Part shown: piece by piece, positions 42,700-51,998 of the stretch
Layout: each line of letters starts with the position of its first letter
Position numbering within the stretch: the stretch's first letter is position 1
Assembly: GCF_000934465.1 (NCBI RefSeq)
Contig: NZ_JXWY01000005.1
Coordinates: 1-64,000 of the forward strand
Length of the DNA: 64,000 bases
Source of the DNA: Staphylococcus microti
Lineage (GTDB): Bacteria > Bacillota > Bacilli > Staphylococcales > Staphylococcaceae
Direction of reading: 5' to 3'
Position numbers and translations under genes: made by a program
Notes under the pieces: generated by a model
Database searches by the model: none
Told to the model about the DNA's origin: nothing
The model's input: the letters and a program-made list of their open reading frames with translations, nothing else

Positions 42700-43584
42700 T
42701 TATAGTGCATCATATTGCTTCTGGTACGGTTCATTGTAGTGTGCCAACTGTTCAGAAGAAGTTACCAACGTATTTGCATCTATTTTTGCCAACGCTTCAC
42801 TATATTCAATCGTTTTAACACGTTCCTTGTAATAGCGTTCAAGATCATAGTACATCTCAATTGCACTTTGTCTTGCTTGACTGACAGAGTGATTATGTAG
42901 CTGCTTCTGATTTAGTGCTTGCGTCTGTTGTTGAATAAGCGGAATCGTTTTTGTATTGTAGACATCTGCTTCTTTTCCGTCATCGTTATGCGTTGCTGCT
43001 TCTTCTGCACTTGCCTTAATCTGCGCATTACAAGATTCTAACATATCTTGTAGAATAGCACCTTCTTCTACACCTTCTGCAGTTGATTGCGCCTGCGTCA
43101 TATAGGTTTCAACTTGTACACGATGTGACTCAAAAGCTTGTGTGTTATTTAAAATCTTTTCGTTCGACTCAATTGATGCGATATATTGTGCCACAAAGTC
43201 TTCAAGGCGTTGTATCTCTTGTTCTTTACCCTGCATGCCTTTTAAGTATGCGTCTTTGACTGATTTCAATTGTGCGTTAGACGCTGGCAGTTGCTTCACC
43301 GCTTTATTGTACGCTTGAAATTTAGGTTTTAACTGCTTTTTAATTTCTGTATTAAGCTGTTTAAATACTTTTTTACTTTCGTCTGTCGTATCCCCTTGTC
43401 CTAAATCTTTCAATTTGTATAATGCCATGTTATCTAATGTTTGGTTAAATGCTTTCTCTTTATCAGCAACACGCGACAACTGTGCATCAAAAGCTGCTTT
43501 ATCACGTTGTGTCTGTCCACCACATGCTGAAAGTACAAATATCACGATCATACAAAATGTTAAAAGCCTCTTTATTTTTTTCAT
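42700..43584 (-). CDS. YkyA-family lipoprotein
   Basis: 294 residues. Signal peptide with lipobox LSAC (Cys at about residue 21), so it is a predicted Lgt/Lsp substrate on the outer face of the membrane. The rest is almost all helical and rich in Gln, Lys and Glu (long coiled-coil stretches about 30-270), like the B. subtilis YkyA putative cell-wall-binding lipoprotein family. Function unknown. It is divergent from the GrpB-family gene. Confidence 0.85.
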   Translation of the reverse strand: MKKIKRLLTFCMIVIFVLSACGGQTQRDKAAFDAQLSRVADKEKAFNQTLDNMALYKLKDLGQGDTTDESKKVFKQLNTEIKKQLKPKFQAYNKAVKQLPASNAQLKSVKDAYLKGMQGKEQEIQRLEDFVAQYIASIESNEKILNNTQAFESHRVQVETYMTQAQSTAEGVEEGAILQDMLESCNAQIKASAEEAATHNDDGKEADVYNTKTIPLIQQQTQALNQKQLHNHSVSQARQSAIEMYYDLERYYKERVKTIEYSEALAKIDANTLVTSSEQLAHYNEPYQKQYDAL

Positions 43585-43622
43585 GATAGCCCCCTTAACA
43601 CCTCGTATTATACCGAAACATA

Positions 43623-43651
43623 TTTAACTTGAAAATAATATATGTTATAGT
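43623..43651 (+). promoter_or_regulatory. Promoter of the GrpB-family gene
   Basis: TTTAAC (43623-43628), 17 bases, TATAGT (43646-43651), about 50 bases before the start with an AAGGAGG ribosome site. Confidence 0.55.
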
Positions 43652-43701
43652 AATGCAGAATTATAGAGCTGTCGGAACTGAATCTTTAAGGAGGACACCG
43701 C

Positions 43702-44217
43702 ATGTACCCACATGTTCAACCTTTCGTCACTGATGCGGCGAAAGAAGATTACGCACAACAATATGCGCATTACCAATCGTTGTTATTCGATCTTTTAGAC
43801 TCGCCTGTTAAATCAACGCAACATATCGGTGGAACACAGCACTTCCATTATCCAACTGAACCAATTCTTGATATTTTAGTCGGTGTTGATAACTTGCATG
43901 ATATTACCTCACTTGATGAAAAACGCTTGAATTATGCAGGATTTTATCGTTTGCATCATACATACAATAAAAAAGTGATGATGGCACGTTTCAACAACTT
44001 ATCGGAATTAAAACAACACGTGCGCCTACATATTTTACAGCGAAACACCGCATTGTTTGAACACTATATTGCGATAGACCAGCTATTAAACGAGTCTTCA
44101 CAGGCGATTGATTTCTTCGCTAAAGAAAAACAAGCATTGCTGACAAACAGTCGTACAATTCGAAACTACGAAACAGGCAAGCAACAACTTTTTACACAAC
44201 TCGGCAAATTATTATAA
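43702..44217 (+). CDS. GrpB (UPF0157)-family protein
   Basis: 171 residues. The family signature VQHIGSTAVPGLxAKPIIDI is recognisable as STQHIGGTQHFHYPTEPILDILVGV. The family shares the nucleotidyltransferase fold; in some bacteria it is fused to dephospho-CoA kinase. Here the SVP part of the motif is changed (GTQHFHYP), so activity is uncertain. No signal peptide. It is transcribed towards murB, with a 90-base gap. Confidence 0.75.
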   Translation: MYPHVQPFVTDAAKEDYAQQYAHYQSLLFDLLDSPVKSTQHIGGTQHFHYPTEPILDILVGVDNLHDITSLDEKRLNYAGFYRLHHTYNKKVMMARFNNLSELKQHVRLHILQRNTALFEHYIAIDQLLNESSQAIDFFAKEKQALLTNSRTIRNYETGKQQLFTQLGKLL

Positions 44218-44308
44218 ATGCCTTTTACTTTTATAGGTTGATACATGACTTTCAACCCGTTAAACAGGTAAAATAAAGATAATGATAATAGAAAGGATGT
44301 TACAAAGG

Positions 44309-45247
44309 ATGAATATGAACATCTTGCAAGACCTTGAACAAATCGTTCCAAAAGACATTATTAAAGTGAATGAACCACTCAAAAAATATACGTATACGGA
44401 AACGGGTGGTATTGCAGATTTTTACATTTCACCTAAACGCTACGAAGATGTTCAACACGTTGTGAAATACGCTTATGCGCATCACATCCCTGTCACATAT
44501 TTAGGGAATGGCTCTAACATTATTATTCGTGATGGTGGTATTCGTGGCATTGTATTGAGCTTATTAAAACTCAATCATATCGAAGCTTCTGATGCGACAA
44601 TTATTGCAGGGAGTGGTGCCGCAATTATCGATGTTTCACGTAAAGCACGTGACTTGTCGTTAACAGGCCTTGAATTTGCATGCGGTATCCCTGGATCTGT
44701 CGGTGGTGCTGTTTATATGAATGCAGGTGCATACGGTGGCGAAATTAAAGACGTTATTGATTATGCACGCGTGATTGATGAACAAGGCAATATGTTACAA
44801 CTCACGCATAACGAGTTAGAATTAGATTATCGTAATAGCATCATTCAAAGTGCACATTACGTCGTGCTTGAGGCAGCATTTACACTGACACCTGGTAAAC
44901 AAGAAGCGATCCAAGAAGTGATGGATGATTTAACAGAACGCCGTGAGTCTAAACAACCCCTTGAATATCCGTCATGTGGCAGTGTTTTCCGTCGCCCACC
45001 TGGGCACTTTGCAGGTAAATTGATTCAAGATGCTGAATTACAAGGACATCGTGTCGGTGGTGTTGAAGTTTCTAAAAAACATGCAGGTTTCATGGTCAAT
45101 ATCGACAATGGGACAGCAACAGACTACGAGAATCTCATCAAACACGTTCAACACGTCGTGAAAGAAAAGTTTGATGTGATGTTAGAACGAGAAGTACGCA
45201 TTATTGGCGAACCTTTAGATGACAATACTTCAGCAAAGGATGCCTAA
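44309..45247 (+). CDS. murB: UDP-N-acetylenolpyruvoylglucosamine reductase
   Basis: 312 residues from the ATG at 44309; 44315 is an equally possible start and the upstream in-frame ATGs overlap ribosome sites. FAD/NADPH enzyme making UDP-MurNAc. It has [27 protein letters not shown] (FAD binding), [22 protein letters not shown], the catalytic Ser in [11 protein letters not shown], and a C-terminal EVRIIGE. Type IIb MurB as in S. aureus. The next gene starts 2 bases after the stop. Confidence 0.97.
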   Translation: MNMNILQDLEQIVPKDIIKVNEPLKKYTYTETGGIADFYISPKRYEDVQHVVKYAYAHHIPVTYLGNGSNIIIRDGGIRGIVLSLLKLNHIEASDATIIAGSGAAIIDVSRKARDLSLTGLEFACGIPGSVGGAVYMNAGAYGGEIKDVIDYARVIDEQGNMLQLTHNELELDYRNSIIQSAHYVVLEAAFTLTPGKQEAIQEVMDDLTERRESKQPLEYPSCGSVFRRPPGHFAGKLIQDAELQGHRVGGVEVSKKHAGFMVNIDNGTATDYENLIKHVQHVVKEKFDVMLEREVRIIGEPLDDNTSAKDA

Positions 45248-45249
45248 CG

Positions 45250-45573
45250 ATGGTGCACGTATATGGTACCACCGTTGATAATGAAACACGTTGCACACAC
45301 TATCATACAGACTTAGATATTATCGCAATTAAGTTTAAATGTTGCGATAAATACTACCCGTGTATTCATTGTCATAATGAAGCGGAAACACATTCAGCTG
45401 AACAATGGCCAGCGCATACTTTTACAAATACAAAAGCGGTATTATGTGGCGTTTGTCGATATGAAATGACGATTCAAACGTATATGCAGGCAACACATTG
45501 TCCACAATGTCAATCACAATTTAATAGTAGATGTCGCCTCCACTATCCTTACTACTTTGAAGTCGACCAATAA
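45250..45573 (+). CDS. CHY-type zinc finger protein
   Basis: 107 residues with many metal-ligand pairs: C-x-H-Y-H (CTHYH), FKCC, YYPCIHCHNE, CGVC and CPQCQSQF, ending RCRLHYPYYFEV. This is the CHY zinc-finger family (compare yeast Hot13, RING-finger Pirh2). Bacterial members are short stand-alone proteins of unknown function. The start is 2 bases past murB, so the two are co-transcribed. It is predicted to bind several zinc ions. Confidence 0.9.
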   Translation: MVHVYGTTVDNETRCTHYHTDLDIIAIKFKCCDKYYPCIHCHNEAETHSAEQWPAHTFTNTKAVLCGVCRYEMTIQTYMQATHCPQCQSQFNSRCRLHYPYYFEVDQ

Positions 45574-45575
45574 CG

Positions 45576-45622
45576 AAAGAAGCGGTACGTACATATTTCC
45601 ATATGCGCGTACCGCTTCTTTA
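45576..45622. terminator. Bidirectional terminator murB operon / nrdF
   Basis: 14-base stem AAAGAAGCGGTACG/CGTACCGCTTCTTT (45576-45589 with 45608-45621), serving convergent genes. Confidence 0.92.
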
Positions 45623-45632
45623 TTGGTATGAT

Positions 45633-46601
45633 TTAAAATAAAAAGTCTTCATCACGTAAAGCTTCAACGTTTAATGCAAGCGTATAGCCGTCACCTTTCA
45701 CTGAGAAGAAGTCATGGTTTTTCGTTGTTGTATCCAATGCATTTTCAATAATTGGATTGAATCCACGCTCTTCAAAGTACGGTTCAAAACCTAAGTTAGA
45801 TAATGCTTTATTTCCGTTATAACGGACATAGTTTAACACATCTTCTGCTAAGCCAATCGGTTCATACAAACTACGTGTATACGATTCTTCATTGGCGTAT
45901 AGCTCTTCTAACAACTTGTACATTTCACGATCCGCACGTTGCTTTTCACTCTCTGACAATTCATTGCGCAAGCTTTGTGCGTCGAGTCCTGTAAACACAC
46001 CGTGAATCGACTCATCAAGTAAAATCTTACGGATAATTTCACCCGATGTTGTCATGCGTCCTTGTCCCGCTAAATATAACGGGTAGTAGAAACCAGAGTA
46101 GAATAAAAACGTCTCTAAGAACACACTTGAAACACGTGCCATATATTGATCGTAAATAGACGCTTCTGGCTTCCATAATTTATGATAGTTACCAACAATT
46201 TTTTCAGATTTGAACTTCAAATGTGGCTCTTCTAACACCCATTTGTCTAGCAGTTCATTCGTCTCTTTTGATGGTAATAACGTCGTGAAAATATGCGAAT
46301 AACTTTTCGCATGAATTTGTTCCATCATCCCCATAAAAGAATAAACCGCTTTTTTACGCAAATCTTTCGTGTGCATCATAATTAATGGCATACCGTCATC
46401 TGCTTGGTGTGTATCTAGACCTGTTAAACCCGCCAATGCCTTTTTAAATGCATCTTGTTCTGCTTCTGTTAATGTCTTCCAGCTCGCAATATCTTTTGAA
46501 ACTTTAAATTCCGTTTCCACCCACATCTGTGAAATGTTTTGACGCCAAAACATATTCGTCATGTCTTCTTGTGTATTCCAATTTACAGCAATCATTGACA
46601 T
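45633..46601 (-). CDS. nrdF: Class Ib ribonucleotide reductase beta subunit
   Basis: 322 residues. The diiron/dimanganese ligands are seen in LTGLDTHQADDG, MMEQIHAKSYSHIF and LLDESIHGVFTGLDAQ, with a buried radical Tyr expected nearby. It supplies the tyrosyl radical to NrdE for dNTP synthesis. AGGAG lies about 8 bases before the ATG at 46601. It is separated from nrdE by 300 bases instead of the tight spacing usual in S. aureus, as I recall. Confidence 0.97.
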   Translation of the reverse strand: MSMIAVNWNTQEDMTNMFWRQNISQMWVETEFKVSKDIASWKTLTEAEQDAFKKALAGLTGLDTHQADDGMPLIMMHTKDLRKKAVYSFMGMMEQIHAKSYSHIFTTLLPSKETNELLDKWVLEEPHLKFKSEKIVGNYHKLWKPEASIYDQYMARVSSVFLETFLFYSGFYYPLYLAGQGRMTTSGEIIRKILLDESIHGVFTGLDAQSLRNELSESEKQRADREMYKLLEELYANEESYTRSLYEPIGLAEDVLNYVRYNGNKALSNLGFEPYFEERGFNPIIENALDTTTKNHDFFSVKGDGYTLALNVEALRDEDFLF

Positions 46602-46900
46602 AAAAAATCTCCTATCTATCGTTTTTCCAACACGCTTGTTATAAAAAGTAAAGCTGAGCTTATGCCCACGCTCACTTTCTACTTCAGCAATATTGATAAA
46701 AATGTAAAAGTTTTTGGTTGCTTTTGACTTCTATCAACTATCGCGTTTCAGCTATTTCTTTTTAATATGAGGGCTGTTGAGCACCCTATTGTTATCAACG
46801 TGTTATTGGTTGAGACATCATCTCTCGCTCTTGTCCCAACCGCAACGTCGTTTATGCTATGTCTCAATCGCTTCGTATCGTGTTGCTTTATGTTGCAGCC
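46602..46900 (-). repeat. nrdE-nrdF spacer with a dispersed hairpin
   Basis: 299 bases without a gene. GGTTGGGACA and TGTCTCAACC (46841-46832 and 46817-46808 read on the minus strand) form a 10-bp stem of the dispersed TTGGGACA type, without a T run. The rest is AT-rich with no promoter I would defend. Confidence 0.55.
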
Positions 46901-49006
46901 TTAAATCGCACAACTTGTACATTCTTCAACACTTAATAACTTGTTACGTGTGTAATACAATGACTTAAGGCCTTTATGGTGCGCATAAACATATAAGCGA
47001 GCCAATTCACGTGTTGAAATATCCGAGTTGACATATAAAATCGTCGAAATACCTTGGTCAATATGTGTCTGGATTGTCGCAATCAAATCAATTAACTTCA
47101 TTTGATCTGTATTGAACGCTGACTTGTAATACCACATTGTTTGTGGTGATAGGAACGGCATTGGGTAGAACGTCTCAGCGTTACCGTACGTACGGCGCTC
47201 GATTTGATCGACAATCGGCATGACAGAGCTTGTTGCATTTTGCACGTATGAAATACTTTGTGTTGGTGCAATCGCTAAACGATACGCATGATAAAGACCA
47301 TACTGCTTAACGTCTGCCTCCAATGCACGCCAATCTTCTTGTGTCGGAATATGATGTGGCGCAAACAATGCTTTTACTTTGTCGTATTCTGGTAAGAAAT
47401 CTTCTGTTGTATAACGTTCAAAGTAACGACCGCTCGCATAATCTGATAACTCAAAGCCTTTAAATGCTTCGCCACGTTCTTTCGCAATTTGCATTGAACG
47501 CTCGATTGAATAGTAGTTCATCATCATAAAGAACACATTCGCAAAGTCTTTCGCTTCTTCAGACTCATAGTTAATTTGATTTTTCGCTAAGTAGCCGTGT
47601 AAGTTCATCACACCCAGACCAACTGAATGTAACTCGCTATTGGCTTTACGAACACCTGGTGCGTTTTGAATATTCGCTTCATCACTAACAACTGTTAAAG
47701 CGTCCATACCTGTATGCACAGAATCTCTGAACTTGTCAGATTCCATTACATTCACAATGTTCAATGAACCTAAGTTACATGAAATGTCACGTTTGATTTC
47801 ATCTTCAATACCGTAGTCGTTAATAACAGACGTTTCTTGAAGTTGGAAAATCTCCGTACATAAGTTACTCATTTTAATTTGACCGATATTGCTATTCGCA
47901 TGTACACGGTTCGCATTATCTTTGAACATCAAATACGGATAACCCGATTGTAATTGCGTTTGTGCAATCATATTGAGCATTTCACGCGCATCTTTACGTT
48001 TTTTCATAATGTTCGGGTTCTCAACAAGACGATCGTAATATTCTTCAATGTTAATATCGTCCAACGTCACACCATACTCTTGTTCTACAGTATGTGGCGC
48101 GAACATGTAGAAGTCTTTACCTTCCTTCGCTAAATCGAAAAACTTAGACGGTACAATCAAACCTGTTGAAATCGTTGATAGACGCAAATCTTCATCTGCA
48201 TTTACTTTTTTCGTATCTAAAAATTCTTCCACATCGTAATGGAAAATATTTAAATATACCGCACCCGCACCCGGACGTTGACCGAGTTGGTCTGCGTAAC
48301 TAAAACCACCTTCAAGTGCTTTTGCAACAGGTAGCACACCTTTTGCAACACCTTTAATCCCTTTAATCGCTTCGCCACGTGCACGTAGTTTAGAAAGGTT
48401 GATCGCAACACCGCCACCAATTTTACTTAATTGTTTCGCCGTAGAATCAATAAAGTTGATAGAATTCAAGCTGTCATCAACTTCTAGTAGGAAACATGAC
48501 ACTAATTCGCCACGTCTCGCACGACCTGCATTTAAAAATGTCGGCGTCGCTGGTTGGTAACGTTGATCAATCATCGCTTGAATAAAGCGTTTTGCCAACG
48601 CAACGTCCCCTTTCGCTAAATAGAGTGATACGATGACAACGTGTTGATGGTAGTTCTCAAGATATTGTGATTTATCATTTGTCTTAAGGGCATAGTCTTT
48701 GTAAAACTTACTTGCTGACATATAGCTCGCAAAATGAAATGGCAATGTGTTCGCAAAGTCAATAATCTCTGTTAACTGTGCCTCTGTATAATCATTGAAT
48801 ACATTATAGTAAAACTGATTGGCTACTAAAAAGTGAAGGCGGGCAAGTTCATTATCGAAATGGACTGTTTTGTCTTGAATCTCCTCCAAATAGACATTCA
48901 ATGCTTCTTGGTCCTTCTCTAAATTAAAAAAGCCACTCTCGTTACGCTTCGTTACTTCATTATTTAACTCAATATGATTGTAGTGCTTCTCTTCCATAGC
49001 TTTCAT
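46901..49006 (-). CDS. nrdE: Class Ib ribonucleotide reductase alpha subunit
   Basis: 701 residues from the ATG at 49006, 9 bases after AAGGTGG and overlapping the nrdI 3' end. Catalytic Cys residues are in ELVSCFLLE and [12 protein letters not shown], with the NLCTEI active-site loop, NLHGYL and the C-terminal CTSC redox pair. There is no N-terminal ATP-cone, as expected of class Ib. It reduces ribonucleoside diphosphates. Confidence 0.98.
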   Translation of the reverse strand: MKAMEEKHYNHIELNNEVTKRNESGFFNLEKDQEALNVYLEEIQDKTVHFDNELARLHFLVANQFYYNVFNDYTEAQLTEIIDFANTLPFHFASYMSASKFYKDYALKTNDKSQYLENYHQHVVIVSLYLAKGDVALAKRFIQAMIDQRYQPATPTFLNAGRARRGELVSCFLLEVDDSLNSINFIDSTAKQLSKIGGGVAINLSKLRARGEAIKGIKGVAKGVLPVAKALEGGFSYADQLGQRPGAGAVYLNIFHYDVEEFLDTKKVNADEDLRLSTISTGLIVPSKFFDLAKEGKDFYMFAPHTVEQEYGVTLDDINIEEYYDRLVENPNIMKKRKDAREMLNMIAQTQLQSGYPYLMFKDNANRVHANSNIGQIKMSNLCTEIFQLQETSVINDYGIEDEIKRDISCNLGSLNIVNVMESDKFRDSVHTGMDALTVVSDEANIQNAPGVRKANSELHSVGLGVMNLHGYLAKNQINYESEEAKDFANVFFMMMNYYSIERSMQIAKERGEAFKGFELSDYASGRYFERYTTEDFLPEYDKVKALFAPHHIPTQEDWRALEADVKQYGLYHAYRLAIAPTQSISYVQNATSSVMPIVDQIERRTYGNAETFYPMPFLSPQTMWYYKSAFNTDQMKLIDLIATIQTHIDQGISTILYVNSDISTRELARLYVYAHHKGLKSLYYTRNKLLSVEECTSCAI

Positions 49007-49367
49007 CAAAATTAACCACCTTCTCTTTAAACTCCAAAGTATCTTTCAAAGTGCCGTGCAATTCAAACTTCATGAGTAACGGAACGTCGTATGTTTGAGA
49101 AATCGTCACGCCTGCTTTCGCAAAGTTATTACCCCAATTGCGATTACCACTTGCTGCCACACCTTTCAAATTAGCATGATTGACTGCCAAAAAGTGTTCA
49201 ACGGGTGCAGGGACTTCTCCAAAACCAATCGTTCCAGTCACTAAAATAAATGGTTCTGTCATTGTCTCAGAGGCATTTGCTTCTGTAATCTCATATATAT
49301 CTGTCAGTTCTGTTCGCTTAAGAAATCGTCTAACATTGCCTGTCAAAGAATAATAAACAATTTTCAT
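48969..49367 (-). CDS. nrdI: NrdI flavodoxin-like activator
   Basis: 132 residues from the ATG at 49367 ([15 protein letters not shown]), the second of two adjacent ATGs after AAAGGCGG. FMN-binding loops [19 protein letters not shown] and [11 protein letters not shown] match NrdI, which generates the oxidant for the manganese cofactor of NrdF. It is first in the nrdI-E-F order and overlaps nrdE by 38 bases. Confidence 0.96.
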   Translation of the reverse strand: MKIVYYSLTGNVRRFLKRTELTDIYEITEANASETMTEPFILVTGTIGFGEVPAPVEHFLAVNHANLKGVAASGNRNWGNNFAKAGVTISQTYDVPLLMKFELHGTLKDTLEFKEKVVNFDESYGREALQSY

Positions 49368-49718
49368 CATAAATGACCGCCTTTCCCACGCCATCTCCTA
49401 ACAGTGCGTTATGACTTGGACCTTTCGTACGCTATTGGAATCACTCTAGAGATTTTCAATCGTACATGGCTCGTATTGCCTATAATGATATAAATGTATG
49501 TCCATGTCATAATCAGCCGATCCCTTAAATATACGACTCAAAAACACGAACATACATTTCTATTTTACGCAATTACTTCAAGCCAATAAGCGCTGACATG
49601 TTTTGTATCAATGTCGAACGCATACCGAACGTTTATGTAACACATCATGTGCACATAAAAAAATCTCATATGTATACATGCGTACCATATCGTACATATC
49701 ATATTCAACCCATACAAA
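49368..49718 (-). promoter_or_regulatory. Long untranslated leader of nrdI
   Basis: About 350 bases lie between the NrdR-box promoter and nrdI. There is no convincing ORF. Several short palindromes (TGTATACA near 49670, ATGTGCACAT near 49648) are present, but I cannot match a known riboswitch. Confidence 0.4.
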
Positions 49719-49734
49719 ACACAATATATAGTAT
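49719..49734 (-). promoter_or_regulatory. NrdR box 1
   Basis: ACACAATATATAGTAT (plus-strand reading) against the NrdR consensus acaCwAtATaTwGtgt: all core positions fit. It covers the -10 (TATATT) of a promoter with TTTAAC at 49751-49746 and a 17-base spacer. Confidence 0.85.
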
Positions 49735-49750
49735 GTTTTCTATCTGTTAA

Positions 49751-49766
49751 ACACTACATTCTGTGC
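49751..49766 (-). promoter_or_regulatory. NrdR box 2
   Basis: ACACTACATTCTGTGC, a weaker match to the NrdR consensus, centred 32 bases (about three helical turns) from box 1. This is the spacing typical of NrdR-repressed nrd promoters. A second TATAAT (49775-49770) just upstream is an alternative -10. Confidence 0.8.
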
Positions 49767-49925
49767 TTCATTATACCTAAGATATTGTCCAAATAAAAGA
49801 GGAAAATATTGAAGTATTACATCTCAACAGAGCTAAAAGCAATGATATCAATATGTACAAGATTTGAGAAATTTATTTGAACAATTTTCGTGCTTTTTTG
49901 CTTGACTTTTTCAAACAGAATAAAC

Positions 49926-49939
49926 AGAACGTGCGTTCG
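49926..49939 (-). promoter_or_regulatory. LexA-like box upstream of nrdIEF
   Basis: AGAACGTGCGTTCG (plus reading) contains GAAC-N4-GTTC with one flanking base off the consensus CGAAC-N4-GTTCG. It covers the expected transcription start of the minus-strand promoter at 49945-49972. Confidence 0.55.
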
Positions 49940-49944
49940 CATTT

Positions 49945-49972
49945 ATTATACACCTTTCTACTTCAAAATCAA
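49945..49972 (-). promoter_or_regulatory. Distal promoter pointing towards nrdIEF
   Basis: TTGATT (49972-49967), 16 bases, TATAAT (49950-49945) on the minus strand. No gene lies between it and the NrdR boxes. The remaining bases up to 50088 hold a perfect inverted repeat and no further gene. Confidence 0.55.
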
Positions 49973-50020
49973 TGTTCCTACTGTACCATCATCACAACGA
50001 TAAAATCAAAAATTTGAAAT

Positions 50021-50047
50021 GTAGCACATCCATTGCTTTTGTGCTAC
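50021..50047. repeat. Perfect inverted repeat upstream of the EamA-queF operon
   Basis: GTAGCACA (50021-50028) and TGTGCTAC (50040-50047), spacer 11, about 40 bases before the start codon. It could be an operator or an RNA hairpin. It does not resemble a preQ1 riboswitch. Confidence 0.6.
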
Positions 50048-50088
50048 GATAGATACGTTGAAAATTTAGTTAATGTAGAGGCGATTGC

Positions 50089-50973
50089 ATGAATTCTAAA
50101 ATGAAAGGCATTATCGCTATTTTAATTTCTGCTATTGGTTTTAGCTTTATGGCAGTTTTTTTTCGTCTTGCTGGCGATTTACCTGTCTTCCAAAAATCTT
50201 TAGCACGAAACTTCGTGGCGATGTTTATCCCCTTGTTTTTCATCTTAAAATATAAACAACCCTTTTTTGGCAAGTTAAGCAGTCAACCTTTGTTGGTGAC
50301 ACGGTCAATGCTCGGCTTAACAGGTGTGCTACTCAACATCTATGCCATTGATCATATGGTATTAAGTGACGCTGACATTTTAATGAAGCTCAACCCATTT
50401 TGGACGATATTACTCAGCCTAATCATTTTAAAAGAGTATATTGAACGCTATCAATTGATTGCCATGGTCGTTGCGATTATCGGTATGTTTTTCGTCGTTC
50501 AACCCGAGTTTTCATCTGATGTAACACCTGCCGTCATGGGGCTACTGTCAGGCATCTTTGCCGCTGGCGCTTATACCGCGGTACGTGCGTTAAGTACACG
50601 AGAAGCACCTTACACGATTGTATTTTACTTTTCATTCTTCTCCGTTGTTGCACTTTTACCGTTCGTTGCGTTCACATATGAGCCTATGACAACGTTGCAA
50701 ATAACGTATTTAATTTTTGCAGGGTTATCCGCAGCAGTCGGACAAATCGGTGTAACCGTCGCATATAGTTATGCACCTGCGAAGGATATTTCTATTTTTA
50801 CGTATGCGTCAATTCTATTCACTGCACTTATCGGCTTTGTGCTCTTTGGTGAATCACCTGACTTCTATGCCATTATCGGCTACGTCATTATACTTACTGC
50901 GAGCTATTATATGTTCGAGGTGGCACGTCGTTCAGCCTCACCGAAACACCGCAAACAACAATCAAACACATAA
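50089..50973 (+). CDS. EamA-family (DMT superfamily) transporter
   Basis: 294 residues, ten hydrophobic helices in two EamA repeats (for example LISAIGFSFMAVFFRLAG and VMGLLSGIFAAGAYTAVRAL), with YDHMVL-like IDHMVLSDADILMKLNPFW after helix 3. The substrate cannot be read from the sequence. It ends 21 bases before queF, which has its own AAGGAGG site, so the two are probably one operon. Uptake of a deazapurine precursor is a possibility from context only. Confidence 0.88.
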   Translation: MNSKMKGIIAILISAIGFSFMAVFFRLAGDLPVFQKSLARNFVAMFIPLFFILKYKQPFFGKLSSQPLLVTRSMLGLTGVLLNIYAIDHMVLSDADILMKLNPFWTILLSLIILKEYIERYQLIAMVVAIIGMFFVVQPEFSSDVTPAVMGLLSGIFAAGAYTAVRALSTREAPYTIVFYFSFFSVVALLPFVAFTYEPMTTLQITYLIFAGLSAAVGQIGVTVAYSYAPAKDISIFTYASILFTALIGFVLFGESPDFYAIIGYVIILTASYYMFEVARRSASPKHRKQQSNT

Positions 50974-50994
50974 CTTAAAAAAGGAGGTCTTGTC

Positions 50995-51495
50995 ATGTCT
51001 GAAGGACGTTCAAAAGAAGACTTACAAGATATTACATTACTTGGTAACCAAAATAACACTTATAACTTTGATTATCGCCCAGATGTTTTAGAGAGCTTTG
51101 ATAATAAGCATCAAGGACGTGATTACTTTGTGAAATTTAACTGTCCAGAGTTCACATCGTTATGTCCTATTACGGGACAACCGGACTTTGCAACGATTTA
51201 TATTTCATATATTCCTAATGTGAAGATGGTCGAATCAAAATCATTAAAGCTTTACTTGTTTAGTTTCCGTAACCACGGGGATTTCCATGAAGATTGCATG
51301 AATATTATTATGAACGATCTTATCGAATTGATGGATCCACATTATATTGAAGTTTGGGGTAAATTCACGCCACGTGGCGGCATCTCTATTGATCCATACA
51401 CGAACTATGGACGCCCGAATAGTAAGTATGAAAAAATGGCGGAATATCGTATGATGAACCATGATCTCTATCCTGAAAACATTGATAACCGCTAA
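50995..51495 (+). CDS. queF: NADPH-dependent 7-cyano-7-deazaguanine reductase
   Basis: 166 residues, the short unimodular QueF form. The catalytic Cys is in [15 protein letters not shown], followed by the QueF signature [23 protein letters not shown] and [19 protein letters not shown]. It reduces preQ0 to preQ1, the base inserted into tRNA on the way to queuosine. No queC, queD or queE lies nearby. A good terminator follows. Confidence 0.97.
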   Translation: MSEGRSKEDLQDITLLGNQNNTYNFDYRPDVLESFDNKHQGRDYFVKFNCPEFTSLCPITGQPDFATIYISYIPNVKMVESKSLKLYLFSFRNHGDFHEDCMNIIMNDLIELMDPHYIEVWGKFTPRGGISIDPYTNYGRPNSKYEKMAEYRMMNHDLYPENIDNR

Positions 51496-51588
51496 AAAGG
51501 CTGTCTATCTACTGTGATGGGGAGATAATTAAAAGTATCTAGTTTTATGATCATTTCATATATGTAGGAGAAATAGCTGGTTATGTCT

Positions 51589-51622
51589 AAGCGTACAATC
51601 TTGATGGGTTGTGCGCTTTTTT
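51589..51622 (+). terminator. Terminator of the EamA-queF operon
   Basis: AAGCGTACAA/TTGTGCGCTT (51589-51598 with 51609-51618, one G.T pair) followed by TTTT. It lies 95 bases after the queF stop. Confidence 0.85.
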
Positions 51623-51639
51623 AGTACCATCGTTTCTTT
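51617..51639 (+). repeat. 23-base sequence shared with the csbA downstream region
   Basis: It starts with the T run of the queF terminator and continues AGTACCATCGTTTCTTT. An exact inverse copy is at 21929-21951, also directly after a terminator stem. Confidence 0.7.
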
Positions 51640-51744
51640 CATAACTCTAAATACATGCCGTAACAGAATAGGTCGTTTCAGCTATTACTTAACGTTTAAG
51701 TAGCATAACACGTTAAGCTGTCCTATACAGGAGGTTGATACACC

Positions 51745-51873
51745 TTAAAAATCAACAATAAAATTATTAACATTTCGATAGCCATACGATATGCGTTTAA
51801 TTAACTTGACTTTATTGTCGATTCCTTCAATACCACCATTATTGAAATGTGAGTTAATAAAAATAACACCGTA
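51745..51873 (-). pseudogene. C-terminal remnant of an ISL3-family transposase
   Basis: 42 codons plus TAA, read on the minus strand, end the typical ISL3 C-terminus: HFNNGGIEGIDNKVKLIKRI followed by SYGYRNVNNF. An in-frame TGA bounds it upstream, and nothing else of the transposase or of terminal repeats is seen. About 400 codons of a full-length enzyme are missing. It is a relic between queF and the peptide transporter. The rest of 51640-51744 and 51874-51960 shows nothing else. Confidence 0.75.
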
Positions 51874-51962
51874 TCATCATAAACAAATATCCTGCTCGTG
51901 TGGTATGTCATCACTTACGAGTGGGATATTTTGATAAGTCGTAATGCTTATTCAAAAAATAA

Positions 51963-51998
51963 GTCATTTGTATATAAATCGTCACAAATGACTATAAT
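51963..51998 (+). promoter_or_regulatory. Inverted repeat and -10 of the peptide transporter promoter
   Basis: GTCATTTGT (51963-51971) and ACAAATGAC (51984-51992) are a perfect 9-base inverted repeat whose right arm touches TATAAT (51993-51998). TTGTAT in the left arm is a possible -35, with a long 19-base spacer. It looks like a regulator-binding site. Confidence 0.55.

Noticed and set aside
49395-50088. Possible small gene in the nrdI upstream space
   Set aside because: Stops are frequent on both strands and no ribosome site with a sensible frame was found; regulatory content explains it better.
51581-51622. Tiny frame after a good AGGAG site following queF (13 codons)
   Set aside because: It coincides with the terminator hairpin and is too short to support.
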